A DNA stretch of 64,000 nucleotides from Natrinema pellirubrum DSM 15624 (GTDB lineage Archaea > Halobacteriota > Halobacteria > Halobacteriales > Natrialbaceae): positions 3,720,001 to 3,784,000 of the forward strand of contig NC_019962.1 in NCBI RefSeq assembly GCF_000230735.2, in the 5' to 3' direction. A program made the position numbers and the translations under genes. Shown here one piece after another: positions 8,935-18,048 of this stretch; position 1 is the first letter of the stretch; every line of letters starts with the position of its first letter. Below the pieces are notes generated by a model. The model was not told where the DNA came from. It made no database searches and was given only the letters and a program-made list of their open reading frames with translations.

Positions 8935-10095
8935 ATGAGTTCCGAACCACTACTCCGCGTCGAGAACCTGAAGACCCAGTTCTTCACCGAAGCAGGCACA
9001 GTACGCGCCGTCGACGGCATCTCCTTCGAGGTCCGCGAGGGCGAGATCGTCGGCCTCGTCGGCGAGAGCGGCGCCGGGAAGTCGGTCGCCTCGATGAGCA
9101 TCATGGGGCTCGTCGAAGCCCCCGGCGAGATCGTCGGCGGCGAGATCACCTACAAGGGCGAGACGATCTTCGGCCTCGAGGAGGGCCCCGACGGCGAGTT
9201 GCGAAAGCGAGACGACGCCCTCTCCGACGAGGAGATCCGGACCCGCATCCGGGGCAACGAGATCGCGGTGATCTTCCAGGACCCGATGGAGTCGCTCAAT
9301 CCCGTGTTCACTGTCGGCGGCCAGCTACGGGAGTTCATCGAACTCAACCGCGGCCTCGAGGCCGACGAGGCTCGCGCAGAAGCGATCGACATGCTCCGCG
9401 AGGTCGGCATTCCGGACCCCGAGGAGCGCTACGAGGAGTACCCCCACCAGTTCTCCGGCGGGATGCGCCAGCGCGTGCTGATCGCGATGGCACTGGCTTG
9501 CGAACCCAGCCTGATCATCGCCGACGAGCCGACGACGGCCCTTGACGTCACCGTCGAGGGCCAGATCCTCGAGTTAGTCGACGAGCTACAGTCGAAATAC
9601 GGCACGAGCTTCGTCTGGGTCACCCACGACCTGGGTGTGGTCGCCGAGATCTGTGACCGGGTCAACGTGATGTACCTCGGCGAGATCGTCGAGCAAGCGC
9701 CGGTCGACGAGCTGTTTTACGAGACGAAACACCCCTACACCGACGCCCTGCTGGACTCGATCCCACGACCCGACCGCACCGTCACGGAACTCGAGGCGAT
9801 CGAGGGGGTGATGCCCGAGGCGATCGAGCCGCCGTCGGGCTGTCGGTTCCACCCGCGTTGTCCCGACGCGCGTGAGGTGTGCAAGCGCGTCCATCCCGAG
9901 ACGACGGTGGTCGCGGACGCCGACGGCGAGCCCCACCGGGCGGCCTGCGTGAAACACGACGCCTTCGATGTCGACTACGAGGGCAGTCCGCCGCTTGCGG
10001 GCGCGACGAGGGAAACCGGAGACGGGGTGGCCGAGGGCACTGCGTCGGAACTCGCGCCGAACCCGGCCGACGACGGGGGTGAGGGTCGTGAGTAG
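8935..10095 (+). CDS. dppD: ABC transporter ATPase, DppD type
   Basis: ATPase subunit (386 aa). Walker A GESGAGKS (Lys49), Q-loop [10 protein letters not shown], signature FSGGMRQR and Walker [13 protein letters not shown] are all intact, and the H-loop is VTHDLG. The C-terminal oligopeptide-transporter domain has the four-Cys pattern [16 protein letters not shown] plus a later Cys; in characterised relatives this region can hold an Fe-S cluster. It overlaps dppF by 8 nt. Confidence 0.95.
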   Translation: MSSEPLLRVENLKTQFFTEAGTVRAVDGISFEVREGEIVGLVGESGAGKSVASMSIMGLVEAPGEIVGGEITYKGETIFGLEEGPDGELRKRDDALSDEEIRTRIRGNEIAVIFQDPMESLNPVFTVGGQLREFIELNRGLEADEARAEAIDMLREVGIPDPEERYEEYPHQFSGGMRQRVLIAMALACEPSLIIADEPTTALDVTVEGQILELVDELQSKYGTSFVWVTHDLGVVAEICDRVNVMYLGEIVEQAPVDELFYETKHPYTDALLDSIPRPDRTVTELEAIEGVMPEAIEPPSGCRFHPRCPDAREVCKRVHPETTVVADADGEPHRAACVKHDAFDVDYEGSPPLAGATRETGDGVAEGTASELAPNPADDGGEGRE

Positions 10096-11407
10096 CGGGC
10101 TCCGGTTGGACGAGGACCGCGAGTACGACAGCGAGGGACCGCTGCTCGAACTGGACGGCGTCTCGAAACACTTCGGGCAGGAGTCCGGCCTGTTCGCGGG
10201 CCTGCAGTTCGACGCGAGCGAGTTCCCACCGTTCAGCGTCGAGCAAGAGCGGGTGCGAGCGGTCGACGACGTTTCGCTCGAGGTTCGACCCGGCGAGACG
10301 CTGGGACTGGTCGGGGAGTCCGGCTGTGGCAAGAGTACGCTCGGGCGGACGATCCTGCGCCTGCTCGAGCCGACCGAGGGAGACATCTACTTCAAAGGGG
10401 AGAACCTGGCCGACCTCGGTGGTGAGGAACTCCGGCAGACGCGCTCGGACATGCAGATGATCTTCCAGGACCCCCAGTCATCGCTCGATCCGCGGATGAA
10501 GGTCGGGCAGATCATCGAGGAGCCGATGCGGGCCCACGACATGTTAGACGACGAGAAGCGGGAGGCCCGCGCGAAGGAACTGCTCGAGAAGGTGGGGCTC
10601 GACCCGCGCCACTACAACCGCTATCCCCACGCCTTCTCCGGCGGGCAGCGCCAGCGGATCAACCTCGCACGGGCGCTGTCGGTCGATCCCGACTTCGTGG
10701 TCTGTGACGAACCCGTCTCCGCGCTGGACGTCTCGATTCAGGCACAGGTGCTGAACACGATGGAGCAACTGCAGCAGGAGTTCGGTCTCACGTACCTCTT
10801 TATCGCCCACGACCTCTCGGTCATCCGCCATATCTCCGACCGCGTGGCGGTGATGTATCTGGGCCACATCATCGAGTTGGCGGGGAAAGAGGAACTGTTC
10901 GAGAACCCACAGCATCCCTACACCCGCGCCCTGCTCGAGTCGATCCCCGTCCCCGACCCCCGCGAGAACGGCTCCCGGGGCGTCCTCGAGGGCGAGGTCC
11001 CGAGCCCGGTCGATCCGCCCTCGGGGTGTCGGTTCCGGACGCGGTGTCCGCGCCTGATCGCCCCCGACACGTACGACTGGACCGGCGAGGAGTGGCCACG
11101 GACGCGGGCGTTCATGCGAGCGGTCAAACGGCGGACGTTCGAACCGATGCCGGCGGCACGGATCGAAGCCGAGTTTTTCGACGGAACGCTGCCCCGTGGC
11201 GAGGCGGGGTCGATCGTCGCGGAGGCGATCGAGCTGGTCGCCACCGACGGCGAGGCGGACGGCGACGAAGCCGACCGCTGGGAAGCCGCGACCGACCTAT
11301 TGCTCGAGTCCTTCGCCGAAGCGAGCGTCTGTGCCCGCGAGCGGCCGGCCTACGAACTCGAGTCCGGCGACGGCGAGCGGTTCGCCGCCTGTCACCTGCA
11401 CCGATAA
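10088..11407 (+). CDS. dppF: ABC transporter ATPase, DppF type
   Basis: Second ATPase (439 aa) with Walker A GESGCGKS (Lys82), [18 protein letters not shown] and Walker [12 protein letters not shown]. Relative to bacterial DppF it carries an extra segment (about residues 31-56) between the first strand and the normal AVDDVSLEV, and a longer acidic C-terminus after the GCRFRTRCP Cys motif. The GTG at 10088 is chosen because it overlaps the dppD stop by 8 nt. The open frame continues upstream but only as non-conserved Arg-rich sequence. Last gene of the operon. Confidence 0.92.
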   Translation: MSSGLRLDEDREYDSEGPLLELDGVSKHFGQESGLFAGLQFDASEFPPFSVEQERVRAVDDVSLEVRPGETLGLVGESGCGKSTLGRTILRLLEPTEGDIYFKGENLADLGGEELRQTRSDMQMIFQDPQSSLDPRMKVGQIIEEPMRAHDMLDDEKREARAKELLEKVGLDPRHYNRYPHAFSGGQRQRINLARALSVDPDFVVCDEPVSALDVSIQAQVLNTMEQLQQEFGLTYLFIAHDLSVIRHISDRVAVMYLGHIIELAGKEELFENPQHPYTRALLESIPVPDPRENGSRGVLEGEVPSPVDPPSGCRFRTRCPRLIAPDTYDWTGEEWPRTRAFMRAVKRRTFEPMPAARIEAEFFDGTLPRGEAGSIVAEAIELVATDGEADGDEADRWEAATDLLLESFAEASVCARERPAYELESGDGERFAACHLHR

Positions 11408-11517
11408 CAAGGGCTGAACGGCTGAACGTGTCAGAGGACGGTCGCAGTCACTTCCTATGACGACCCTTCGACCGGTGAGGACAGAGAAATCACAAATGGT
11501 TCAATAAAATAACTCGG

Positions 11518-11787
11518 TCACTCGTCTGCGGGAGATGAGTCATCAGAATGCTCTGTTTCGGGGAGTAGAAACTCCGCATCTTCAGGATCCTCGGCTTCAC
11601 TTTCGGGCATAGTCCGTCTGATGAGGTAGGCAACGAGTCCAACCCCAGAGAAGACAACAACAATTGTGGCCCACGTCACCGAATTTTCGATTCCACGTTT
11701 CTCTGCATCTTTCAATACGAGAATTGACAGAAACACGTGTATCGATACGTACACGATCGTCAGACCGAGGACAGCAACAGGTCCCAT
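11518..11787 (-). CDS. Small two-helix membrane protein, function unknown
   Basis: An 89-aa protein with two predicted membrane helices (about residues 4-25 and 38-58). They are separated by the short polar loop LKDAEKRGIENS, resembling phospholipase-D-nuclease N-terminal-like membrane stubs. An acidic tail (PESEAEDPEDAE) follows. Base composition is AT-richer than that of neighbouring operons. The ATG at 11787 overlaps the stop of a small upstream frame by one base. Confidence 0.65.
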   Translation of the reverse strand: MGPVAVLGLTIVYVSIHVFLSILVLKDAEKRGIENSVTWATIVVVFSGVGLVAYLIRRTMPESEAEDPEDAEFLLPETEHSDDSSPADE

Positions 11788-11981
11788 TAAATGATTGATT
11801 TGATTGTGCCAAAGAATAATTTTCCGTCATCTTTCGCAACGTAACCATCGTTCTCATTGATCACGCGAACCGGCGTTTGCGTGTCTGATAGCCGCGATAG
11901 ACTGGCCCCTCGAACTCGTTGACGGCGTTTCGCTCCCGTGACAGTCATGGACTGATAGTGTGAGAGAGGATCATCCAACAC
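11787..11981 (-). CDS. Possible small protein, unrecognised
   Basis: A 64-aa open frame whose stop codon shares one base with the ATG of the next gene (TAATG arrangement), which would allow coupling. The middle is Arg/Ser-rich and the C-terminal half reads VRVINENDGYVAKDDGKLF. No family is recognised and base composition is not clearly coding, so it may be chance. An internal ATG would give 53 residues. Confidence 0.28.
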   Translation of the reverse strand: MLDDPLSHYQSMTVTGAKRRQRVRGASLSRLSDTQTPVRVINENDGYVAKDDGKLFFGTIKSII

Positions 11982-12000
11982 GGTCGATCATCGCAATAAC

Positions 12001-12039
12001 ACTTATGAGTGGACCGCCACTATTTACTCATACATGAGT
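12001..12039. repeat. Three ATGAGT/ACTCAT elements around a start codon
   Basis: ATGAGT occurs at 12005-12010 within the near-palindrome CACTTATGAGTG. ACTCAT occurs at 12026-12031 and ATGAGT at 12034-12039. The latter two form a 6-bp inverted repeat with a 2-nt spacer. This could be an operator overlapping the start of the small frame at 12034. Confidence 0.4.
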
Positions 12040-12189
12040 AAGATGCTCGCCATCCTGGCAACGCACACGAAAACCGGCGCGAAGGTACAGCGAACGATCG
12101 ACCACTCGCCCTCGTTCACGGGCGTCCAGACGAGCGACGACGGCCGGCCGGCGACGCAGGTCTCGCCCGGCGGGTTCCTCACCGGCTAA
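12034..12189 (+). CDS. Possible 51-aa small protein
   Basis: Open frame beginning MSKMLAILATHTKTGAKVQR and ending in a Gly-rich tail (SPGGFLTG). Third codon positions are almost all G or C, as in real genes here. The start codon lies within the palindromic arrangement ACTCAT-AC-ATGAGT (12026-12039). No family recognised. Compositional evidence supports it, but only weakly at this length. Confidence 0.4.
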   Translation: MSKMLAILATHTKTGAKVQRTIDHSPSFTGVQTSDDGRPATQVSPGGFLTG

Positions 12190-12320
12190 GCCAAAGGAGT
12201 TGACTGAGCATGCACCGCTCGAGTCGCCCCGACGACGGGGCCGAACCGATACCGGTGAGTCACGGACGACACGCGGTTTTTCCGATCGCTATCCTCCCCA
12301 CGTAGCCACGCCTCGGCCAG

Positions 12321-12842
12321 TCAGTTGATCGTGATCGTCGTCGCGTCGGCCGGCCGAGTCGTCCCCGTAGCGGTCGCGACGAACGCCCGGATCTCGTACT
12401 CGCCGGACTCGGGGACGACCGACTCGTGGCGGTCGCCGCCGGTCCGCTCGAGGCGGCCGTTCCAAGTCACCGACGCGCGCTTTCGTTCGCCGGCGCGGAA
12501 GTCGAACGTAGCGGGTCGGTCCGGTATATACCGGCGTTCGTCGGTGGCCTCGAGGTGGCCGTCGATCGTCCAGCCCCAGCGGCGCTGGCGGGGCGTCCGG
12601 AGTTCGACGGGGACCGGGAGCCGGTTTTCGAAGTCGACGGTGATCTCGACCGGGTCGTCACGCGCGTAGACCTCGCGGTCGGTCGCGACGGAGACGGCGA
12701 TCACGCGGCGGGCGAGTGCCGCCGGAACGAACCGTGAGAGGGCCGTGACGACCGACGGACGATCGCCCGCACGCTCGAGGCCGAACTCGTCGCCGTCGCT
12801 CGCGTCGGACTCCGTGTCACGTTGCGGCCGAGAGCGTCTCAT
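12321..12842 (-). CDS. Haloarchaeal hypothetical protein with BsuPI-like beta domain
   Basis: A 173-aa protein. Residues 1-45 are polar and probably disordered. Residues about 47-170 look like an all-beta domain: YARDDPVEITVDFENRLPVPVEL, then GWTIDG, FRAGERKRASVTWNGR and SGEYEIRAFV. That order resembles intracellular proteinase-inhibitor (BsuPI)-like domains. No signal peptide is seen. Function unknown; the fold assignment is by pattern only. Confidence 0.75.
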   Translation of the reverse strand: MRRSRPQRDTESDASDGDEFGLERAGDRPSVVTALSRFVPAALARRVIAVSVATDREVYARDDPVEITVDFENRLPVPVELRTPRQRRWGWTIDGHLEATDERRYIPDRPATFDFRAGERKRASVTWNGRLERTGGDRHESVVPESGEYEIRAFVATATGTTRPADATTITIN

Positions 12843-13020
12843 GGCCGTAGCGACTACCCGAGTCCACTAAACGGTACGGCCGCTCGAGACGTGCTGAAAA
12901 CGGCGAGAACGTCGACATCGCGGCAGCCATCCGATCGGGGCCATCTCGCGTCGGAACGCGGACAACGGAAAACAGCGCAGTCGCGACCGGACGCGACAAT
13001 CGATCCCATCCCACCCCCAG

Positions 13021-13182
13021 TTATCGCCAGGCCGGAAGCGCAAGCGCGTCATCGGCCCGCATGGACAGCCAGGCACCGTCGGCCGAGATGTCCGCGATGA
13101 CGTACTCATCGCTCGTGGCCGTCGAATCGATCGAACCGACGATCGTGTCGTCGGACGCCATGGCGTGGGGGTTCGTCGCCAT
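13021..13182 (-). CDS. Small haloarchaeal protein, DUF7556-like
   Basis: A 53-aa protein whose C-terminal half, YVIADISADGAWLSM...LPAWR, matches a conserved small haloarchaeal family as I recall it (DUF7556). Function unknown. The ATG at 13182 lies 24-30 nt from a TATA element and directly beside an inverted repeat. An internal ATG seven codons in is a second possible start. Third positions are mostly G/C. Confidence 0.65.
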   Translation of the reverse strand: MATNPHAMASDDTIVGSIDSTATSDEYVIADISADGAWLSMRADDALALPAWR

Positions 13183-13186
13183 GTGA

Positions 13187-13212
13187 GTGAGTGACAACCA
13201 CTCACATATAAA
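13187..13212 (-). promoter_or_regulatory. TATA box plus inverted repeat (candidate operator)
   Basis: On the minus strand, TTTATAT (13206-13212) is followed by GTGAGTG-GTTGT-CACTCAC (13205-13187): 7-bp arms around a 5-nt spacer. The start codon at 13182 follows within 5 nt. The repeat occupies the position of the expected transcription start, so a bound protein would block initiation. Confidence 0.55.
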
Positions 13213-13280
13213 CGCATCGAATCGGACTGTCCAGCCAAGTGACCGGTTGCCGATCGAACGTCGGTCCGTGAAACACTGGG

Positions 13281-13288
13281 TTTATACT
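13281..13288 (+). promoter_or_regulatory. TATA box for the CBS-glyS pair
   Basis: TTTATACT lies 24-31 nt before the ATG at 13312, consistent with a leaderless transcript. Confidence 0.55.
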
Positions 13289-13311
13289 CATTTTCGCCGT
13301 ACCGACGGGAT

Positions 13312-14163
13312 ATGAACGTAGCCGACGCGATGACGCCCCGTGAAGACGTGGTTACCGCCGACCTGCCCGGGACCCGCTCGGACGTCCTCGAGTACCTGCA
13401 AGAGCAATCGTTCTCGTCGGTCCCGGTCGTCAAACCGACCGACAACGGGCCGGAGTACCGCGGTCTGATCTCCCGAGAGCGACTCATCGAGGAGCCCGAC
13501 GAGGACCAGCTCGTCATGTTGATGGAGGAGGTACCGACGACGACCGCCGAAACCGGGCTCGCGGACGTCGCGCGGACGATGGTCGAGGAAGGCGCGCGCC
13601 GCGTGCCGGTCGTCGACGGCGAGTTCGAGGGCATCGTCACCGTGACCGACGTGATCCACGCGATCGCGGCCGGCGATCAGGCGACCGAGGGTACCGTCGA
13701 CGCCTACGCCAGCCAGGACGTGAACACGACCTACGAGGGAACCCCCCTGCCCGTCGCCGAGCGGGAACTCTCCTACGCCAACGTCCCCTACACCGTCGCG
13801 CTGGACGACGAGGGTCGAATGAGCGGCGTGCTGACCGAGGTCGACATCCTCGAGGTCGCCCGGATCGTCGAGGGGGAAGAGGAGACGGGCGACAACTTCG
13901 GCGACCAGGACGACGACTGGTCCTGGGAGGGGATCAAGGCCGTCGGGAGCCGCTACCTCCCGACGCGGGACATCGAGATCCCCGCGGGCCCGATCCGGGA
14001 GTTCATGAGCGATGACGTGGTGACGGTCGCGGCGGACACGTCGGTCCAGGAGGCCGCACAGCGGATGATCAGCAACGATATCGAACAGATCCCGATAGTC
14101 ACGGGCGAGGACCTCGTCGGTATCGCTCGCGACATCGATCTGTTGGAGGCACTCTATGAGTGA
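13312..14163 (+). CDS. Four-CBS-domain protein
   Basis: A 283-aa cytosolic protein made only of CBS domains, about residues 1-60, 68-125, 128-185 and 220-283. Typical phrases are AMTPREDVVTADLPGT, VPVVDGEFEGIVTVTDVIHAI and EFMSDDVVTVAADTSVQEA. CBS pairs bind adenine nucleotides and report energy state. It overlaps glyS by 8 nt, so the two are probably co-translated. A regulatory link to glycyl-tRNA synthetase is inference only. Confidence 0.92.
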   Translation: MNVADAMTPREDVVTADLPGTRSDVLEYLQEQSFSSVPVVKPTDNGPEYRGLISRERLIEEPDEDQLVMLMEEVPTTTAETGLADVARTMVEEGARRVPVVDGEFEGIVTVTDVIHAIAAGDQATEGTVDAYASQDVNTTYEGTPLPVAERELSYANVPYTVALDDEGRMSGVLTEVDILEVARIVEGEEETGDNFGDQDDDWSWEGIKAVGSRYLPTRDIEIPAGPIREFMSDDVVTVAADTSVQEAAQRMISNDIEQIPIVTGEDLVGIARDIDLLEALYE

Positions 14164-15925
14164 CGACGACACTGCGGAGACGGCGGTAACGAGCGAGAAA
14201 CTAGTCGAACTCGCCAAACGGCGGGGCTATTTCTTCCAGTCGTCGGGCGCCTACGGCGGTGTCGGCGGCTTCTACACCTTCGGTCCGCAGGGTGCGGCCC
14301 TGAAGGGCAACGTCGAGGACGCCTGGCGCGACCGCTTTGCCGTCGCGGAGGGCAACATGGAGATCGACGCGCCGACGATCATGCCCGAGCCCGTCTTCGA
14401 GGCCTCCGGCCATCTGGACGGCTTCGACGACATGCTCGTCGAGTGTCCCGAGTGTGGCGAGAGCCACCGCGCGGACCACGTCGTCGAGGACAACACGGAG
14501 TACGAGGACGCCGAGAGCCTCCCCATTCCGGAAGTCGAGGAGGTCATTGCCGAGTACGAACTCGTCTGCCCGAGTTGCGGGGCGGGACTCGCGGGCCAGG
14601 CCGTCGAGACCTTCAACCTCATGTTCGAGACGAACATCGGTCCCGGCGACTCCGACCCCGGCTACCTCCGTCCCGAGACCGCACAGGGCATCTTCGTCGA
14701 GTTCCCCCGCCTGAAGGAGTACGCGCGCAACCAACTGCCGTTCGGCGTCACCCAGATCGGCCGCGCCTACCGCAACGAGATCAGCCCCCGGCGCTCGATC
14801 ATCCGGACACGGGAGTTCACACAGGCCGAACTCGAGTACTTCATCGACCCCGAGACCGACGAGCCCGACCTCGAGAGCGTCGCCGACGTCGAGGTCACGC
14901 TCTACCCGGCCAGCGAGCAGAACGAGGAGGGCGGCGAGGAGATCGAGACGACGATCGGCACTGCGGTCGAGGAGGGGATCATCTCGAGTCCGTGGGTCGC
15001 GTACTTCCTCGGGGTCGCCAAGCCGTGGTACGAGGCGGTCGGCGTCGACATGGACCGGTTCCGGTTCCGCCAGCACCTCTCGGGCGAGCGGGCCCACTAC
15101 GCCAGCGACTGCTGGGACGCCGAGAGCGAGGTCGACGGCAACTGGATCGAGATGGCCGGCTTCGCCTACCGCGGCGACTACGACCTCTCGAAACACGACG
15201 AGTACTCCGACGACCGCTTTACCATCTTCAAGCAGTACGACGAGCCCAAGACGGTCGAGCGCGCCACCGTCGACCCCGACATGAGCTATCTCGGCCCGGA
15301 GTTCGGCGGTGACGCTCAGGCCGTCGTCGGAAAACTCGAGGACCTCGCCGCCCGTGACCGCTCGGCCTTCGACGGCGACAGCGTCGAGATCGACCTCGAG
15401 GGCGAGACCCACGAGATCCCCGTCGAAAAGACCGGCTTCGCGGTCGAGGAACAGACTGAGGCCGGCGAACACATCGTCCCGCACGTGATCGAGCCGTCCT
15501 TCGGCGTCGACCGGCTCGTCTACACCGTCCTCCACCACGCCTACCGCGAGGACGAGGTCGACGGCGAGGAACGAACGTATCTCGACCTCGAGCCCGAAGT
15601 CGCACCCACCTTCGTCGGGGTCTTCCCGCTGCAAAGCGACGACGCGCTCGAGGCACAAGCGAACGAAATCGTTGAGGACCTTCGCGCGGCCGGCCTCTCG
15701 GTCACGTACGACGACTCGGGGAACATCGGCCGTCGCTACCGCCGGCAGGACGAGGTCGGCACGCCGTTCTGTGTGACCGTCGACTTCGAGACCGTTGAGG
15801 ACGAGGAGACGACCGTTACCGTCCGCGAACGCGACACGACCGAGCAGAAGCGACTCCCGGTCGATGATCTCGCCGAGACGCTGGCGGCGGTTCGTGAGGG
15901 CGACCTCGCGTTCGACGAGTTGTAA
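14156..15925 (+). CDS. glyS: Glycyl-tRNA synthetase (class II)
   Basis: A 589-aa alpha2-type enzyme charging tRNA-Gly. KRRGYFFQSSGAYGGVGGFY near residues 18-37, the PETAQGIFVEFPR motif and motif 2 GRAYRNEISPRRSIIRTREF are clear. A zinc-ribbon-like pair, CPECG and CPSCG, flanks an acidic segment (about residues 98-145). Motif 3 is represented by EPSFGVDRLVYTVL, and a C-terminal anticodon-binding domain with SGNIGRRYRRQDEVGTPFCV follows. The length is normal for archaeal GlyRS. Confidence 0.98.
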   Translation: MSDDDTAETAVTSEKLVELAKRRGYFFQSSGAYGGVGGFYTFGPQGAALKGNVEDAWRDRFAVAEGNMEIDAPTIMPEPVFEASGHLDGFDDMLVECPECGESHRADHVVEDNTEYEDAESLPIPEVEEVIAEYELVCPSCGAGLAGQAVETFNLMFETNIGPGDSDPGYLRPETAQGIFVEFPRLKEYARNQLPFGVTQIGRAYRNEISPRRSIIRTREFTQAELEYFIDPETDEPDLESVADVEVTLYPASEQNEEGGEEIETTIGTAVEEGIISSPWVAYFLGVAKPWYEAVGVDMDRFRFRQHLSGERAHYASDCWDAESEVDGNWIEMAGFAYRGDYDLSKHDEYSDDRFTIFKQYDEPKTVERATVDPDMSYLGPEFGGDAQAVVGKLEDLAARDRSAFDGDSVEIDLEGETHEIPVEKTGFAVEEQTEAGEHIVPHVIEPSFGVDRLVYTVLHHAYREDEVDGEERTYLDLEPEVAPTFVGVFPLQSDDALEAQANEIVEDLRAAGLSVTYDDSGNIGRRYRRQDEVGTPFCVTVDFETVEDEETTVTVRERDTTEQKRLPVDDLAETLAAVREGDLAFDEL

Positions 15926-16049
15926 AACGGAGAACGCACCCGCGGACTAGCGGTCGTCCGCGGGAACCGCTGACGGCGATCGACGGCACCCGCCGAGTCA
16001 TCCTCACGGACCCGGCCCTCGGTTCGAGACGGGGTCCGTTCCGCGAGCC

Positions 16050-16064
16050 TTTATATACTATATA
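16050..16064 (+). promoter_or_regulatory. Strong TATA element
   Basis: TTTATATACTATATA stands out in a GC-rich gap and precedes the ATG at 16121 by about 57-70 nt. The expected transcript would carry a leader of roughly 30-40 nt. Confidence 0.5.
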
Positions 16065-16120
16065 GGGGTCCGGAGAACTAACCGACGGACTGAAGGTCAC
16101 CTCTCCCGAGGCACGACGTG

Positions 16121-16705
16121 ATGGCCGACGAACTGAAGCGCCGCCTGGTTCACGCCAGCGGTTCGGGACTGGTCGCCCTCTGGCTGCTGGCCGACGCCCT
16201 CGATGCCGGGCTGACCTGGACCGGCTTCCGGCTCCTCATGGTCGTGCTGGCGACCGGCGCACTCGTCCTCGAGTTCCTTCGGCTTCGAGTGGGACTCGAC
16301 TGGCGGCTCTATGACGTCCTCACCCGCGAGTACGAACAGGACAACCCCGCCGCCTACGCGCTCTATCTGATCAGTATGGCGGCGGTCGTGGTCGTTTTCG
16401 AGCCCGATATCGCGCTGCCGGCGATGTTGATGCTCGCGCTGGGGGACCCGATCAGCGGCGCGGTCTCGGACAACACCCTCCAGCGGGTCAAGCCGCCGAA
16501 GGTACTCGGGACGATGTTTCTCGTCTCGACGCTCATCGCGATCCCGTTCCTCCCGATCACCGCGGCGCTGATCGCCGCGGTGGGCGCGACACTGGCCGAC
16601 GGCGTCACCCTCGAGGTCCGGACCTACATCGTCGACGACAACCTGACGATCCCGATCTACGCGGCCTGTCTCGCGTGGGCGGCCCTCGAGTTCGCGCCCC
16701 TGTAG
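16121..16705 (+). CDS. Dolichol kinase-like / CTP-dependent lipid kinase family membrane protein
   Basis: A 194-aa integral membrane protein with about six helices. It starts ELKRRLVHASGSGLVALWLL, and the central LMLALGDPISGAVSD is the conserved cytidylyltransferase/dolichol-kinase (SEC59-like) motif. It probably phosphorylates dolichol or a related polyprenol for N-glycosylation lipids, but the substrate is not determined here. A GTG one codon upstream (16118) is an alternative start. Confidence 0.8.
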   Translation: MADELKRRLVHASGSGLVALWLLADALDAGLTWTGFRLLMVVLATGALVLEFLRLRVGLDWRLYDVLTREYEQDNPAAYALYLISMAAVVVVFEPDIALPAMLMLALGDPISGAVSDNTLQRVKPPKVLGTMFLVSTLIAIPFLPITAALIAAVGATLADGVTLEVRTYIVDDNLTIPIYAACLAWAALEFAPL

Positions 16706-16804
16706 CGGCCTCGAGAGAAGCGCCGCAGGGCCGTGGTTCCGATACCGGCAAACGCACACCGTTCTGGATCCCTCAAGACGATCGACAGCGAAAGAGGGGC
16801 AACA

Positions 16805-18025
16805 GTGTCGCTGTCACGCGCGCGGACGAAGCTGTCGAACGTGGGGTCGTTCCTGACGGACGGCCGCGGCGAGATTCTGGTCGCCGTCGCCGCCGGCTGG
16901 TTCCTCTCGATCGGCGTTCGACTCGCCTACCCCGTCTTGCTGCCCTATCTCCGGCGGGCCTACGGCCTCGATCTGACGACGGCCGGCTTTCTGCTGACCG
17001 CTCTCTGGCTCTGTTACGCACTGGGCCAACTTCCCGGCGGACTGCTCGCCGACCGGTTCGGCGAGGGGAACGTCCTCGTGGCGAGTACGCTCGTCTCGGC
17101 CGTGACCCTCGGCGTCGTCGCTGTCGCCGGCTCCGCGCCGGTCGTCTACCTCGCGACCGGGGCCTTCGGCTTCGGGACCGCACTGTACGGCGTCGCCCGC
17201 TTCACGACGCTGTCGGACGTCTACCCCGACAACGACGGCACGGCGATCGGCGTCACGATGGCGGCCGGCCAGGCCGGCAACACCCTCCTGCCGCTTGCCG
17301 CCGGCGGGATCGCCTCGGCCTTCGCCTGGCAGTACGGCTTCGGTCTCGTCGTACCCGCCTTCGCGCTCGTCGCCGTCGGCCTCCGGCTGGTCGTACCGGC
17401 CCACACCTCCGGTGCGGACAGCGCCGTCGACAGCGTCTCGCTCGAGACGGTCCGATACGTCCTCTCGGAGCTGCGCCGACCCGAGATCGTCACCGTGACC
17501 GCGATCCAGATCCTGACCTACTGCGTCTGGCAGGCCTTTACGGGGTTTTACCCTACCTATCTGATCGAGATCAAGGGGTTCTCGGAGAGCGTCGCGACCG
17601 GGCTCTTCAGCGCCTTCTTCGCGGCCGGAATCGTGGTCCAGCCCCTGACCGGCCGGCTCTACGACCGGTTCGGCATCCGGACATCGCTGCCGCCGGTCCT
17701 GGGTGTCGTCGTGGTCTCGCTGGTCGCGCTCCCGTTTCTCGAGGGCTTTTGGCCGCTCGTCGTCGGGACGGTCTTCCTCTCGAGCATTCTGGGCTACGGG
17801 ACGATCACCCTGCCGTACATGACCTCGGCGTTCCCGTCGGACATGCAGGGGACCGGCCTCGGATTCTTACGGACCGTCTACATGACCATCGGCGCGGTGA
17901 GCCCGGTCGCGTTCGGCGCGTTCGCTGACCGGGGCTACTTCGACGAGGCGTACCTCGCGCTGGCCGGGCTGGTTGCCGTCGCAGTCGGGCTGACGTGGTG
18001 GCTGCCCTCGCTGTCGGAGCAGTGA
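16805..18025 (+). CDS. MFS transporter
   Basis: Major facilitator superfamily carrier (406 aa) with 12 predicted helices. The loop 2-3 motif appears as GQLPGGLLADRFGEGN, and GRLYDRFGIR is its counterpart in the second half. The GTG at 16805 is chosen because the upstream in-frame part to 16733 is not hydrophobic or conserved; either start is possible. The substrate is unknown. It is convergent with tspO. Confidence 0.88.
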   Translation: MSLSRARTKLSNVGSFLTDGRGEILVAVAAGWFLSIGVRLAYPVLLPYLRRAYGLDLTTAGFLLTALWLCYALGQLPGGLLADRFGEGNVLVASTLVSAVTLGVVAVAGSAPVVYLATGAFGFGTALYGVARFTTLSDVYPDNDGTAIGVTMAAGQAGNTLLPLAAGGIASAFAWQYGFGLVVPAFALVAVGLRLVVPAHTSGADSAVDSVSLETVRYVLSELRRPEIVTVTAIQILTYCVWQAFTGFYPTYLIEIKGFSESVATGLFSAFFAAGIVVQPLTGRLYDRFGIRTSLPPVLGVVVVSLVALPFLEGFWPLVVGTVFLSSILGYGTITLPYMTSAFPSDMQGTGLGFLRTVYMTIGAVSPVAFGAFADRGYFDEAYLALAGLVAVAVGLTWWLPSLSEQ

Positions 18026-18048
18026 ACCCCGCCAACAGTAGAACGGTT

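Noticed and set aside
12210-12305. 31-codon frame just after the 51-aa small gene
   Set aside because: It follows closely and has GGAG upstream, but its codon bias is mixed and it is too short to support.
14201-15658. 485-codon minus-strand frame opposite glyS
   Set aside because: Shadow of the glycyl-tRNA synthetase gene; no recognisable motifs, and the sense frame is fully conserved.
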